Assembly: GCA_934438085.1 (NCBI GenBank)
Contig: CAKSBC010000003.1
Location: 67,330 to 131,329, forward strand
Length of the DNA stretch: 64,000 nucleotides
Direction of reading: 5' to 3'
Source of the DNA: an uncultured Lachnospiraceae bacterium
GTDB taxonomy: Bacteria > Bacillota > Clostridia > Lachnospirales > Lachnospiraceae
Position numbers and translations under genes: made by a program. Under the pieces are notes generated by a model, which saw only the letters and a program-made list of their open reading frames with translations, searched no databases and was not told where the DNA came from. Position 1 is the stretch's first letter. Each line of letters starts with the position of its first letter. Positions 14,903-23,069 of the stretch are shown here, one piece after another.

Positions 14903-17028
14903 TACATAGACCTCCGTTCGGCAATTTCTGCCATCTTCGCAGCGTTCAGACGGGTATCGCCATGAACACGGGAGTAGGACAGGTAACCGTTCATGCGGTC
15001 AATCTTCGTGAGGTTGGTGCTGCCGCAGACTGGGCAAACATCCATCTCAAGTTCCTGGTGTCCGCAGTCATCACAGTAGGCAAGGGAGAGGTTCACACCT
15101 TCGTAGAAACCAAGCTGCATTGCTCTCCGAACCAGAGTCTTGACTGCTTCCCGGTTGTAGGAAATCGGGTAACGGACATACTGAATCTTGCCACCGTTGA
15201 ACATATTCCAGAACCGTCCTTCAAGGTCTTGCTTCTCAATCGGGGTTAAGTCCTCTGTCACATGACAGTGGAAGGAATTGCTCACATACGGGCGGTCAGA
15301 CACGTTTTCGATAATGCCGTACTTCTTACGGAACTGCTCAATCTGCAAACCACACAGGCTTTCTGCCGGGGTTCCATAGATCGCATACAACCAACCGTCC
15401 TCTTTCTTGAACTCAGTAACCTTCTGGTTGATATGCTGCATGACTTCCAGGGCAAACTCTCCGTCCTCTGCAATGGACTTACCGTTGTAGAGCCGCTGCA
15501 ACTCATTCAGTGCAGTGATACCGAAGGAAGCTGTCATAGGTTTCAGCAGGGGCTTGATTTTGTCAGACGGCTTGAGGTGACCGCCATACACACCACCTTC
15601 ACAGTACATGATAGGGTTGGTACTGGCTTTCATCTCACCAAGATACTCATAGGTGCGCTTGTGAACCCCTCTAATCATTTCCAGATAGTAGTCCAGGACT
15701 TCATAGAAGTCACGGCTTTCCGCTCTTGCTTTTGCCAGAATCATAGGCAGGTGCAGGGAAACTGCACCGACATTGAAGCGTCCCACGAATACAGGCTTGT
15801 CATCAGCGTCCGCAGGTTCCATGCCGCCACGCTCAAACCACGGGGAGAGGAATGCACGGCAACCCATAGGGCTTACCACTCTGCCATACTTCTTGTACAT
15901 TTCAGCCACATAGCCGTCACCCGTAAGGGACAGCCAGTCGGGATACATAGTCTTGCTGCTGCAATCAATGCCTGCTTCAAATACATCCTCATTGAAGCCG
16001 TCCTCTCCATGAAGGTTTTCGTCATAGAGGAAAACCAGTTTCGGGAACAGCACGGGCTTCTTGAATCCCGGCTTACCTTCACCCTCCATGTGAACCTTGA
16101 GGAAAGTCTTGCTTGCCATCTTACCGAACACGTCAGTAGCCAGTCCGAAGGTCATAGTGATGAATGGATAATCACCACGGGAAGAACCCACAGTGTTCAG
16201 CTTCATCTCAATTCCCTGGAAGCCCTGCTCATAATCACGCTGCACCTTGCTCATAGCCCAGTCTTTTACGTCCTGGGTAAAGGTCTGCTGATTGCGGATT
16301 TCCATGTATTCAGCGCAATACTTCTTGTAGGACTTCTCTGCATACGGAGCCAGAATCTTGTCCACTTCCGGGACAGTGAAGCCACCGTACTGCTGTGAAG
16401 CAGTAGCCAGGATAATATCACCCAGAACATCAAAGGCAGTATCAAGAGTTTTCGGCTCATTGTACCAGACATTGCCCATCTCAAAGCCGCCGCTCATAAT
16501 AGAGGAAATGTCGCACAGGCAGCAGTTCATAGTGTCAAGGCGGGCAGACTGGTCATGGATATAAATGTATCCGTCCTTGCAAGCCTGCAACTCATCATTG
16601 GTCATAAAGAACTTGCGGTACAGCCGCTTGTTCAGTTCGTTGAAAATCAGACAACGCTTCGTAGCAACCAGGGTGGAGTCCGTGTTTGCGTTCTCCTTAT
16701 CACCCAGAAAACGAATGGACTGAGATTTCTGATAGACCTCATCCATAATGTGAACGAAATCCTTCTTAAAGTTTCGGTAATCCCGATAAGACTTCGCAAT
16801 CTTCGGGTTGACCTCATCAAGAACCTGCTCCACAATGTTGTGCATATCCGCAACGTGAACCTGTTCCGGGAAATGCTCAGAAACGATAGCCATGACCTTA
16901 GATACAATCTCATGGTATTGGGTATCGTCCAACTCAATCATTGCACGGGCGGCAGACTTACTGACTGCATTGACAATCTTCTGACCGTCAAACTTCTCAA
17001 TCGTGCCGTCCTTCTTAATTACTTTCAT
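14902..17028 (-). CDS. nrdD: anaerobic ribonucleoside-triphosphate reductase
   Basis: A 708-residue class III ribonucleotide reductase. It starts with an ATP-cone (MKVIKKDGTIEKFDGQKI), has active-site cysteines in the core (for example MNCCLCDISS near 168) and a C-terminal zinc site (C652, C655, C665, C668). The glycyl-radical site is RMNGYLSYSRV, with Gly681. It makes dNTPs without oxygen, matching an anaerobic host. It overlaps nrdG by 14 bases, so subunit and activase are co-translated. Length and motifs are complete. Confidence 0.95.
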   Translation of the reverse strand: MKVIKKDGTIEKFDGQKIVNAVSKSAARAMIELDDTQYHEIVSKVMAIVSEHFPEQVHVADMHNIVEQVLDEVNPKIAKSYRDYRNFKKDFVHIMDEVYQKSQSIRFLGDKENANTDSTLVATKRCLIFNELNKRLYRKFFMTNDELQACKDGYIYIHDQSARLDTMNCCLCDISSIMSGGFEMGNVWYNEPKTLDTAFDVLGDIILATASQQYGGFTVPEVDKILAPYAEKSYKKYCAEYMEIRNQQTFTQDVKDWAMSKVQRDYEQGFQGIEMKLNTVGSSRGDYPFITMTFGLATDVFGKMASKTFLKVHMEGEGKPGFKKPVLFPKLVFLYDENLHGEDGFNEDVFEAGIDCSSKTMYPDWLSLTGDGYVAEMYKKYGRVVSPMGCRAFLSPWFERGGMEPADADDKPVFVGRFNVGAVSLHLPMILAKARAESRDFYEVLDYYLEMIRGVHKRTYEYLGEMKASTNPIMYCEGGVYGGHLKPSDKIKPLLKPMTASFGITALNELQRLYNGKSIAEDGEFALEVMQHINQKVTEFKKEDGWLYAIYGTPAESLCGLQIEQFRKKYGIIENVSDRPYVSNSFHCHVTEDLTPIEKQDLEGRFWNMFNGGKIQYVRYPISYNREAVKTLVRRAMQLGFYEGVNLSLAYCDDCGHQELEMDVCPVCGSTNLTKIDRMNGYLSYSRVHGDTRLNAAKMAEIAERRSM

Positions 17029-17524
17029 GGAGTATAACCCTCCCTTCCTTTAAGGACTGCGGGACATTGATAACTCTCTGGTTGGTGGAACCTGCCCAGT
17101 GATAACCCACATCCTTCAAATCTTCTTCAAAACGTCCGTCCACCAGAACGTCAATATAATCCAGAATCTCTCTGCCGTAAAAGTTCTTAGCGGTTACCGC
17201 TTCCCAGGTGTACCCGGTATAGAGCCAGATAGTCTTATGCGGGAAGAACTGCTTGACCTTCTTTACAAGCCAGAGAATCTGATAACGATTGACGGGGTGC
17301 AGCGGGTCACCCCCGGAGAGGGTAAGACCGCTGATATAAGGCTTGCTCAACTCCGTGCAGATTTCATGGAAAGCTGCTTTGTCGAACTCAACCCCGTCTG
17401 TAACATCCCAGGTGATAGGGTTCTGGCAGTTCTTACAGTGGTGTTCGCACCCTGCAACCCAGAGAACCACCCGTAACCCGTCACCGTTGTTCATATCATC
17501 GTGTGTGATATTGTGGAAGTTCAT
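17015..17524 (-). CDS. nrdG: anaerobic ribonucleotide reductase activating protein
   Basis: A 169-residue radical SAM enzyme. C26, C30 and C33 (CEHHCKNC) bind the iron-sulfur cluster, and LTLSGGDPLHP (about 77-87) is the SAM-binding glycine motif. It installs the glycyl radical on NrdD. Its ATG overlaps the mazG stop and its 3' end overlaps nrdD. Length is normal. Confidence 0.95.
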   Translation of the reverse strand: MNFHNITHDDMNNGDGLRVVLWVAGCEHHCKNCQNPITWDVTDGVEFDKAAFHEICTELSKPYISGLTLSGGDPLHPVNRYQILWLVKKVKQFFPHKTIWLYTGYTWEAVTAKNFYGREILDYIDVLVDGRFEEDLKDVGYHWAGSTNQRVINVPQSLKEGRVILHESN

Positions 17525-17859
17525 TAAATATCGCCTGCCTTACGATGAAGGGAGTTCTCCACCGTAAAGCCCTCCGGGTAACGGGCTTTCAGCTTGTCAA
17601 TGTTCATCTGCATGACCGTATCAATGTCCGTACCCAGTGCGTCACACGCTTCCGCAATCATCCAGAGACAATCTCCCAGTTCCTTTTCCATGTGTTCAAG
17701 GTTCACTTCATGTCCCTGGTACTTCTTCTGTAAGATACCTGCAACTTCTCCCGCTTCACTGTTCAGACCGAACACTGCATGATACAGACGGTCAGCCTTG
17801 CAATCGTAGGGAATGCTGCAAGTTCTAATGGCTAATGCCTGGTATTCCTTGCCTGTCAT
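17524..17859 (-). CDS. MazG-like nucleotide pyrophosphohydrolase
   Basis: A 111-residue all-helical protein. The MazG metal site is visible as SEAGEV (about 34-39) and EKELGDCLWMIAEAC (about 58-72), the ExxE...ExxD pattern. It hydrolyses (d)NTPs or related nucleotides. Phage copies can clear alarmones or aberrant nucleotides. It sits upstream of nrdG, in the nucleotide block. Substrate unknown. Confidence 0.85.
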   Translation of the reverse strand: MTGKEYQALAIRTCSIPYDCKADRLYHAVFGLNSEAGEVAGILQKKYQGHEVNLEHMEKELGDCLWMIAEACDALGTDIDTVMQMNIDKLKARYPEGFTVENSLHRKAGDI

Positions 17860-17860
17860 A

Positions 17861-18007
17861 TCAATCTACCTCTTTCCATTCTTCTTTGCTCTTAGGAGTA
17901 TCTTTCATCTGGTCATGTGCTGCAAGAATCGCCACTGCTGCAAGCAGTACTGCTCCACAAATGACTCCAATGATAAAAGCCAGAATTGCAATCAACACTG
18001 TTACCAT
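17861..18007 (-). CDS. small single-pass membrane protein
   Basis: A 48-residue protein with AAGGAGG before the ATG. Residues 1-28 are a glycine/alanine/valine-rich membrane helix (MVTVLIAILAFIIGVICGA), followed by a charged cytoplasmic tail (HDQMKDTPKSKEEWKEVD). It overlaps or abuts mazG. Function unknown. Confidence 0.65.
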   Translation of the reverse strand: MVTVLIAILAFIIGVICGAVLLAAVAILAAHDQMKDTPKSKEEWKEVD

Positions 18008-18021
18008 GACTGGAATCCTCC

Positions 18022-18213
18022 TTAGAACTCATCAAAGTGTTTCTTGATACTCTTGTGGGTCTTGTGAATAGCCACCAACTGTGCCACTACCACAATGACG
18101 TAAAGAACGCCTGCAATGATTTCCGGGAGCAGGCATACCCACCATGCCCAGGTGATAACTCCCAGTAACTTTAAGACGATGAAAACAATCGTCAGAATCT
18201 CAGTGAATCCCAT
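18022..18213 (-). CDS. small two-helix membrane protein
   Basis: A 63-residue protein (starts MGFTEILTIVFIVLKLLG) after an AAGGAGG site. It has two membrane helices separated by a proline (LLPEIIAGVLYVIVV) and a basic tail. Short membrane proteins of just this kind are frequent in the early regions of Firmicute phages. Function unknown; a holin role is unlikely from its early position. Confidence 0.75.
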   Translation of the reverse strand: MGFTEILTIVFIVLKLLGVITWAWWVCLLPEIIAGVLYVIVVVAQLVAIHKTHKSIKKHFDEF

Positions 18214-18228
18214 TTTTTTGTATCCTCC

Positions 18229-18498
18229 TTATTCCTCAGTAATGCAGGTGTTGGTGAGTTTGCCGTATACATCCTCATAGAGTTCCTGCTTGTCACCGTT
18301 GTAGGTGTACTCAGCATAAATGCCATCCCCGCTGATAGTGGTAGAAGCAAGGCACTTGTAGTTCTGCAAGGTCTTACAAGCCCACACCACAAAGACGTTG
18401 CTCAAGTCGATTTCCACTCCTGGCTTATTCTTGTGATACCAGTCAACCAGTTTCTTCTTACAAACGCTCTCAAAATGAGCCATACCAGTGATAATCAT
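18229..18498 (-). CDS. conserved phage protein (DUF6275-like)
   Basis: An 89-residue protein after AAGGAGG. The pattern VFVVWACKTLQNYKCLASTTISGDGIYAEYTYNGDKQELYEDVY matches DUF6275 phage proteins as I remember them. An N-terminal helix precedes a three-strand sheet. No catalytic residues are apparent and no function is known. Confidence 0.7.
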   Translation of the reverse strand: MIITGMAHFESVCKKKLVDWYHKNKPGVEIDLSNVFVVWACKTLQNYKCLASTTISGDGIYAEYTYNGDKQELYEDVYGKLTNTCITEE

Positions 18499-18511
18499 TT
18501 CTGGTTCCTCC

Positions 18512-19051
18512 TTAAATTTTGAAAATTCGTGCCGCCATCATGTCAGCGGTATGAGTCCACAGGACATTCGGGTACTTCTCAATGGATTTCCCGTACTTAT
18601 CCCAGTTCTCCTTGTCATCAAAGGCTCACATGTGCCAACGAATACAAGCCGTTTCCTCATCCGTGAGATTGACAATCCTCTGTGCCAGAATCACGGACTT
18701 GTCACCGTGTCCCGGCAGAAGAATGTCGGGGTTGTAGCTGTATGTGCCGTCCGGGTTGTGAATGTACGAATCACACTTGCAGAGATCGTGAAGCATACCC
18801 ACAATGTAGGGGCTTGCCTTACGCTTCCAGTTCAGCCCCATCCGCTTTGTCAGAGACAGCAGAGAGGTGGTTACCGTAAAGCTATGGTCAAACAGACCGC
18901 CCTCATAGTTCCCGTGGTACTTCGTGGAAGCAGGAGCCGTAAAGAACCCCGCCGCCATCAACTGATTTTTCAGAAAGAACACATCCGTACTGGACAGCCC
19001 ACCGCTCATCAGCTTCTCAAACGCCTTGACACGCTTATCTCGTTCGCTCAT
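18512..19051 (-). pseudogene. HD-domain phosphohydrolase interrupted by one in-frame TGA
   Basis: From the ATG at 19051 (AAAGGA nine bases upstream) 141 residues are read to a TGA at 18626-18628. They include GLFDHSFTVTT, the HD motif GMLHDLCKCDSY and GHGDKS. After the TGA the same frame continues for 37 residues (AFDDKENWDKYGKSIEKYPN...WTHTADMMA) to a TAA at 18512, exactly the expected family C-terminus (IRWHM-G-AFDD...). A GGA-to-TGA change is the simplest explanation. The stub keeps the metal ligands of the first motifs, so residual activity is possible. Confidence 0.8.
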
Positions 19052-19138
19052 ATTCTTCAATCCTTTCATTCAACTTTATAGAATATAGACCATTGGAGAG
19101 TTTGAAGCTACACTTCTCCCTCTCCGCAGGTCATTTAA

Positions 19139-19636
19139 TTAACCCAGAATGCTGTCCAGGTCGAACTTCTTACCGCTTGCCTTTTCAGCAGGTGTAGCAG
19201 CCGGGGTAGTAGCCGCAGGCTTGCTCTCCTTCTTAGGTGCAGGGGCTTCCGCTTCGTCAAAACCATCCGCAGGCTCCTTATCACCCAGACGAACGAACTT
19301 GAGCATTTTACCAGGAGTCTTGTTGGACTCAACCTCTTCGTGGTCTACCTCACAGCGGATATAGTGACCAACAAGTTCCTCATGGTCAATCTCCGTCAGA
19401 GTGTAGTCATTCAGTGCAGTCTTTGCGAAGTAGCTGAAAGCGTTCAGACCACCCTGGTTCGGTTCACCGTCTGCATTCAGCAGAGAGAAGCGTTCAGTGT
19501 GCTTCTGACCCGAAGCAAGCTGCATGATAATCTCCATCTTGCCGAAGTCCTCTTTGTATTTGACCTCAACAATCTTAAAAACGTGGGTTCCCTTCGGAAT
19601 AAGAGTGAAACCCTCACTCAGTCCAATCTTTGCCAT
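19139..19636 (-). CDS. probable phage single-stranded DNA-binding-like protein
   Basis: A 165-residue protein. The first ~110 residues are beta-rich (MAKIGLSEGFTLIPKGTHVFKI, then GQKHTERFSLLNADGEP). An alanine/proline/lysine linker and a terminal acidic-hydrophobic tip (KFDLDSILG) follow. That body, linker and tip layout is like SSB proteins that recruit partners through the tip. It lies next to the YqaJ exonuclease and ERF annealase. An OB-fold is inferred, not proven. Confidence 0.6.
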   Translation of the reverse strand: MAKIGLSEGFTLIPKGTHVFKIVEVKYKEDFGKMEIIMQLASGQKHTERFSLLNADGEPNQGGLNAFSYFAKTALNDYTLTEIDHEELVGHYIRCEVDHEEVESNKTPGKMLKFVRLGDKEPADGFDEAEAPAPKKESKPAATTPAATPAEKASGKKFDLDSILG

Positions 19637-19684
19637 TTTAAGTATCCTCCTTGAAATTGTTTATATAATCAGAGAATTTTCTGA

Positions 19685-20737
19685 TTAAGCAGATTCTTTT
19701 CTGGCTTTCGGGGTAAAGCGGTACTGCGGTTCGGGCTTGCCGTGATACTTCTCAATATCAATGCCGTCCTCCTGCATTTTCGCCATATCGTAGCCAGGGT
19801 CTTTCATGGTCTTAGAGGTAACCCAGTCAAAGGAAGCACCGCTGATAGTGACGGTCTTGTCACCCTCCTTGAACTGGCTGATAGCTTCCTTCTTGAGCAT
19901 ATCGGTAATCGTCTTATACCGCTTCTCATCGTCAGCCACAGTACCCTTGACCTCATCAATGTGTTTCTTCAACTGCTCTGCTTCGGCAACCAGAGCAGCA
20001 ATATCAGTGTCCGGGGACAGGTTGTTATCCCGCAGGACTTTCAGAATGTCTGCGTCCGCTTTCTCATCGAACTTCGGAGAGACACCGCCCTCAACGTGGG
20101 TTTTCCACCACTTCTCAACCTTCTTGACGGTCTTTTTCAGTTCGGGATAACGCTCAGACAGCTTGAAGGGGCGAACGATGGTGTTCTCAGTACTACACTG
20201 ATATGCGTCCGGGTTCTCATAGTCCTTGTCACCCAGGAAGCTGCACACCATAATCACGTCATCCACACCCAGAAGGTACGCATAGAGCGCAGCCTGTAAA
20301 GCGTAGTACTCCGGGACATCCTCAACCCAGTCCTCAGACCGCTTCGTGGTTTTCATCTCAAGAACCGTAGTAGGCTTGCCGTCCTTGTCTACCAGAAGGT
20401 AATCCCACATACCACCGAAGATAGGACTGTCCTTGAAGAAGTCACCCCAGGTTTTCTGGAAGTAATCAGCCCCGTACACATCCGTAGGAGTGATGAGGTT
20501 GGTCATAAAATAGGACTTCTTCATAAACTCAGCCTGCTTCGGCTCAATCGTCTTACCTGCAACGGTATAGATCGTGTCCTCAAACGGCTCTTCGTAGGTT
20601 CTGGTGATTGCACACCAGGCATTGAACGGGGTTGTCCACTTGTTCAGCCCCATAATTGCCGCAAAGCGTGTACCCGTAATCTTCTTAGGACGCTTCGGCG
20701 GGGTGATAGTGATGGTCTTATCATCATTCCACTTCAT
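19685..20737 (-). CDS. YqaJ-family (lambda Exo-like) recombination exonuclease
   Basis: A 350-residue protein with AGGAGGT before the ATG. The nuclease fold is marked by GTRFAAIMGLNKW (about 22-34), GGMWDYLLV (about 106-114) and VLEMKTTKR (about 124-132), the D...ExK catalytic set. The C-terminal 120 residues form a coiled coil and a small domain. It would resect double-stranded ends to feed the ERF annealase encoded nearby. Confidence 0.88.
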   Translation of the reverse strand: MKWNDDKTITITPPKRPKKITGTRFAAIMGLNKWTTPFNAWCAITRTYEEPFEDTIYTVAGKTIEPKQAEFMKKSYFMTNLITPTDVYGADYFQKTWGDFFKDSPIFGGMWDYLLVDKDGKPTTVLEMKTTKRSEDWVEDVPEYYALQAALYAYLLGVDDVIMVCSFLGDKDYENPDAYQCSTENTIVRPFKLSERYPELKKTVKKVEKWWKTHVEGGVSPKFDEKADADILKVLRDNNLSPDTDIAALVAEAEQLKKHIDEVKGTVADDEKRYKTITDMLKKEAISQFKEGDKTVTISGASFDWVTSKTMKDPGYDMAKMQEDGIDIEKYHGKPEPQYRFTPKARKESA

Positions 20738-21302
20738 TTTTCTTACCTCCTATAAACAAAAATCGTGTATCCACTTCCACGGACAATGCCGTGGTCACAG
20801 GGTTCTCATCGGCTTTCACCAGGTCACTCAAGTCAAACCCAAGGCTCTTGAGGTATTCCGTTGCCAGTTTCGCATTCTTCATATTGCTCACATTGGCAAT
20901 CACATTTCTGTAGTTATCGGTGATACCCTTAATCATCTCATTCTTTCGGGCTTTGATACCCTTCCGAATTTCCGTTCTTCCGTCCTCAAACTCTTTAAGT
21001 AAACAGGAACGAATTTCAGCTTGAGAACTCATATTTGCCAGTTTGTAGGAGATAGAGCCGTAATATCCACAGAGGATATCAGTACCCGGATATTCAGCTT
21101 TCACCTTCTCTTTGAAGGATTCAGTCAGACTGTAAGCCTGCTGCATGAGAGCCGAAATAGCTGTTGCCGTTTCTTCCAGGCTGATTTTCTCATTCCTCTC
21201 TGCATAGTAAAGGTTGAGAGCCTTTTCGCTCTGGGTTTCTACTTCGGCTAATGCCTTTTCGCTCTGCGACTCCAACCACTTAATGATTTGTCGTTTTGTC
21301 AT
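20724..21302 (-). CDS. phage protein of unknown function, coiled-coil
   Basis: A 192-residue protein from the ATG at 21302 (GGAGG nine bases upstream); seven extra N-terminal residues in the longer frame lack support. Residues 1-65 are a glutamate-rich coiled coil (SEKALAEVETQSEKALNLYY), with further helices to the end. It overlaps the YqaJ start by 14 bases. Recombination-linked by position only. Confidence 0.65.
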   Translation of the reverse strand: MTKRQIIKWLESQSEKALAEVETQSEKALNLYYAERNEKISLEETATAISALMQQAYSLTESFKEKVKAEYPGTDILCGYYGSISYKLANMSSQAEIRSCLLKEFEDGRTEIRKGIKARKNEMIKGITDNYRNVIANVSNMKNAKLATEYLKSLGFDLSDLVKADENPVTTALSVEVDTRFLFIGGKKNEVE

Positions 21303-21519
21303 TCTTCGCTTCCTCCAACTCAACGGCTTTATTCAGATACCAGATTGCTTTCTGCAAATCCTCCATGCCGTTTTTCTTCTTGTGTCTGTAGACGTACTTG
21401 AGAGCGTTGCACACGCAGAAGTCCTGCGTGGCTTCTACTCCCTGGGTTTCCACCATAACGTCAATGCACTCAAACTTCCCGGTTTCGTAGTGAGCGGGAT
21501 GGTTCACATTGTCAGCCAT
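21280..21519 (-). CDS. DUF3310 protein
   Basis: A 79-residue protein from the ATG at 21519, in a TAATG overlap with the upstream gene and with GGGAGG before it. It matches DUF3310: VNHPAHYETGKFECIDVM, then CNALKYVYRHKKKNGMEDLQKAIWYLNKA. This small phage family is sometimes called nucleotide-kinase related, without firm evidence. Confidence 0.85.
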   Translation of the reverse strand: MADNVNHPAHYETGKFECIDVMVETQGVEATQDFCVCNALKYVYRHKKKNGMEDLQKAIWYLNKAVELEEAKNDKTTNH

Positions 21520-21761
21520 TACTCGTCCTCCCACTCTTCATCCCGGTCATTAGCATAGATTTCAAAGTAATCAACGCTTGTAGACCCATCCTCAAAAGCC
21601 TTTCCTTCGGGAAGGCTATAGTTGATACGTCTTGCCGACTCTACAACAATCTCACCGTATCCCTGGTCAACTCCTGTGTCACTTCCAAGCTGCACTTCCA
21701 AGTGGTCGGGAACACCTTCTAAGGCTTTTCTCAGTTCGCCTACCGTTAATACTTTACTCAT
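21519..21761 (-). CDS. small acidic phage protein
   Basis: An 80-residue protein (MSKVLTVGELRKALEGVPDHLEVQLGSD...) with an acidic tail (DRDEEWEDE). The opening 'TVGELRKALEGVPD' with a beta hairpin after it is seen in many phage early proteins without known function. It is coupled to the DUF3310 gene by a TAATG overlap. Confidence 0.7.
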   Translation of the reverse strand: MSKVLTVGELRKALEGVPDHLEVQLGSDTGVDQGYGEIVVESARRINYSLPEGKAFEDGSTSVDYFEIYANDRDEEWEDE

Positions 21762-21772
21762 AGGCTACCTCC

Positions 21773-22522
21773 TTACTCACCGTAGGCGGCAATCATCTCA
21801 CCAAGGTTCTGAATAAGCTGCTCACACGCTGCACGGGTGACATTGGTGAAGCCATTGGTTTTCATGGCAATCTGCTGAACAAACTCTTCCTGGTCGGAAT
21901 CCTTGTCCATCAGAGTCTTGCAGGCTTCCTTGAGTGCCTTAATCTGCAACTCATCAGCCTGCCCGTCAGTTCCCGTCATTTCCTTCTTTGCTTCCTCACG
22001 CTCCTTCGGAGTGGCAGGTGCGGCAGACTTCTTTTTCTTCTCCTTCTTAGCCGTTTCCGGGTTCGGAGCAGGAATTTCTTCTTCCTCTGCCTGGTCATCA
22101 GAACCAAGGTTTGCGTCAATGTCATCGGGTTCAGTAATGTCCAGAACCGCCATCCAGAGGTAACGGCGCAGATAGGTGATGGAAGAGCCAAGAGCCTGCA
22201 TAGGGTTGGTGACTTCCTTGCCTGCATTGCTCACAATCGGCTTCACCTCACGGTACGGAACACGGAACTGCATAGGTGCTTCCTCAATGTTGTCCACGTT
22301 GTAGACCTTCATCACAGCACCATCATCCGTGAAATCAATCTCCGTGGTAAGACCCACTCTGGCGAAGATACGGGTTGCAGGCGGCACAATGTCCTCCAAC
22401 TCAAAGTACTTGAACTCAAGGTGCATATTCTTACCAGACTTCTGTACCTTCTGATTCAGAAAGTACAATCTTGCTTTCGCCAACTTCTGGCGCACGTTCA
22501 TTGCTTCATAAATATTAGCCAT
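21773..22522 (-). CDS. ERF-family single-strand annealing protein
   Basis: A 249-residue protein. The ERF core spans about residues 1-130: NIYEAMNVRQKLAKARLYF, FKYFELEDIVPPA and the signature GSSITYLRRYLWMAVLDI at about 112-129. An acidic and lysine-rich linker and a C-terminal helical domain follow. It anneals complementary strands after resection by YqaJ, forming the usual phage two-component recombinase. Confidence 0.87.
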   Translation of the reverse strand: MANIYEAMNVRQKLAKARLYFLNQKVQKSGKNMHLEFKYFELEDIVPPATRIFARVGLTTEIDFTDDGAVMKVYNVDNIEEAPMQFRVPYREVKPIVSNAGKEVTNPMQALGSSITYLRRYLWMAVLDITEPDDIDANLGSDDQAEEEEIPAPNPETAKKEKKKKSAAPATPKEREEAKKEMTGTDGQADELQIKALKEACKTLMDKDSDQEEFVQQIAMKTNGFTNVTRAACEQLIQNLGEMIAAYGE

Positions 22523-22549
22523 TGCTAATGTCCTCCTTATATTCGATGA

Positions 22550-23056
22550 TTAAACCTCTGCGTATGTCCAATCTTCCGCAAGCATATCTGCCTGGGAAGC
22601 AAGCCAACCCATCTGAACCCCAGACGTACCAACAAAGGCGATAGCCTGGTTGCCGATTGCGTCATGCTCACAGTTCACAATCTTTCCGTCAGAAGTGACA
22701 TAAGAGATACCAGACGCAAGCTGAATGTACTGCTTCTTGCCATTCCAACCCTTACGAGATACCTTCTCACCACGCTTGAGAGCGGCAATCGCCCATCCGA
22801 AGTTACGCAGCTTCTTCATCTCACCCGCAGGTTCGTTGACGTTTTTCGGCTCATCCTCCTGTACGATTTCCCAGTTACCGTTCATCACCCACAGCAGGTC
22901 ACGAGGGAAGAGTGCCACAGCAGGGACTTCCTTGCCTTCCTCAAAGTGGTTGATGATTTCACCCTTCTCATTCAGATACCAGTAGGCTTTCTTCCATGCG
23001 GATAACTTAATCTTCTTGCCTGCTCTCAGTGCGCTGTCTACTTCACTATATTTCAT
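22550..23056 (-). CDS. DUF2829 (Tad2-like) protein with two domain copies
   Basis: A 168-residue protein. The C-terminal half (FGWAIAALKRGEKVSRKGWNG at about 85-105, GWLASQADMLAEDWTYAEV at the end) is a clear DUF2829 domain, the family of Thoeris anti-defence protein Tad2, which sequesters cyclic-ADP-ribose signals. The first 67 residues look like a second, diverged copy (MKYSEVDSALRAGKKIKLSAWKK... DLLWVMNGNWEIVQ). It sits between the polymerase and the annealase. The family is sure; signal binding is an inference. Confidence 0.8.
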   Translation of the reverse strand: MKYSEVDSALRAGKKIKLSAWKKAYWYLNEKGEIINHFEEGKEVPAVALFPRDLLWVMNGNWEIVQEDEPKNVNEPAGEMKKLRNFGWAIAALKRGEKVSRKGWNGKKQYIQLASGISYVTSDGKIVNCEHDAIGNQAIAFVGTSGVQMGWLASQADMLAEDWTYAEV

Positions 23057-23069
23057 TGTCTTATCCTCC

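Noticed and set aside
15262..16398. Long plus-strand frame of 378 codons opposite nrdD
   Set aside because: It lies wholly antisense to the well-conserved nrdD gene, lacks a ribosome site, and translates to no recognisable fold.
18022..18213. Holin
   Set aside because: Two membrane helices fit, but the gene sits in the early replication region with no lysin nearby.
18626..18628. Genome-wide TGA recoding in the phage
   Set aside because: Other phage genes are full-length in the standard code and several use TGA as normal stops, so the HD gene TGA is an isolated event.
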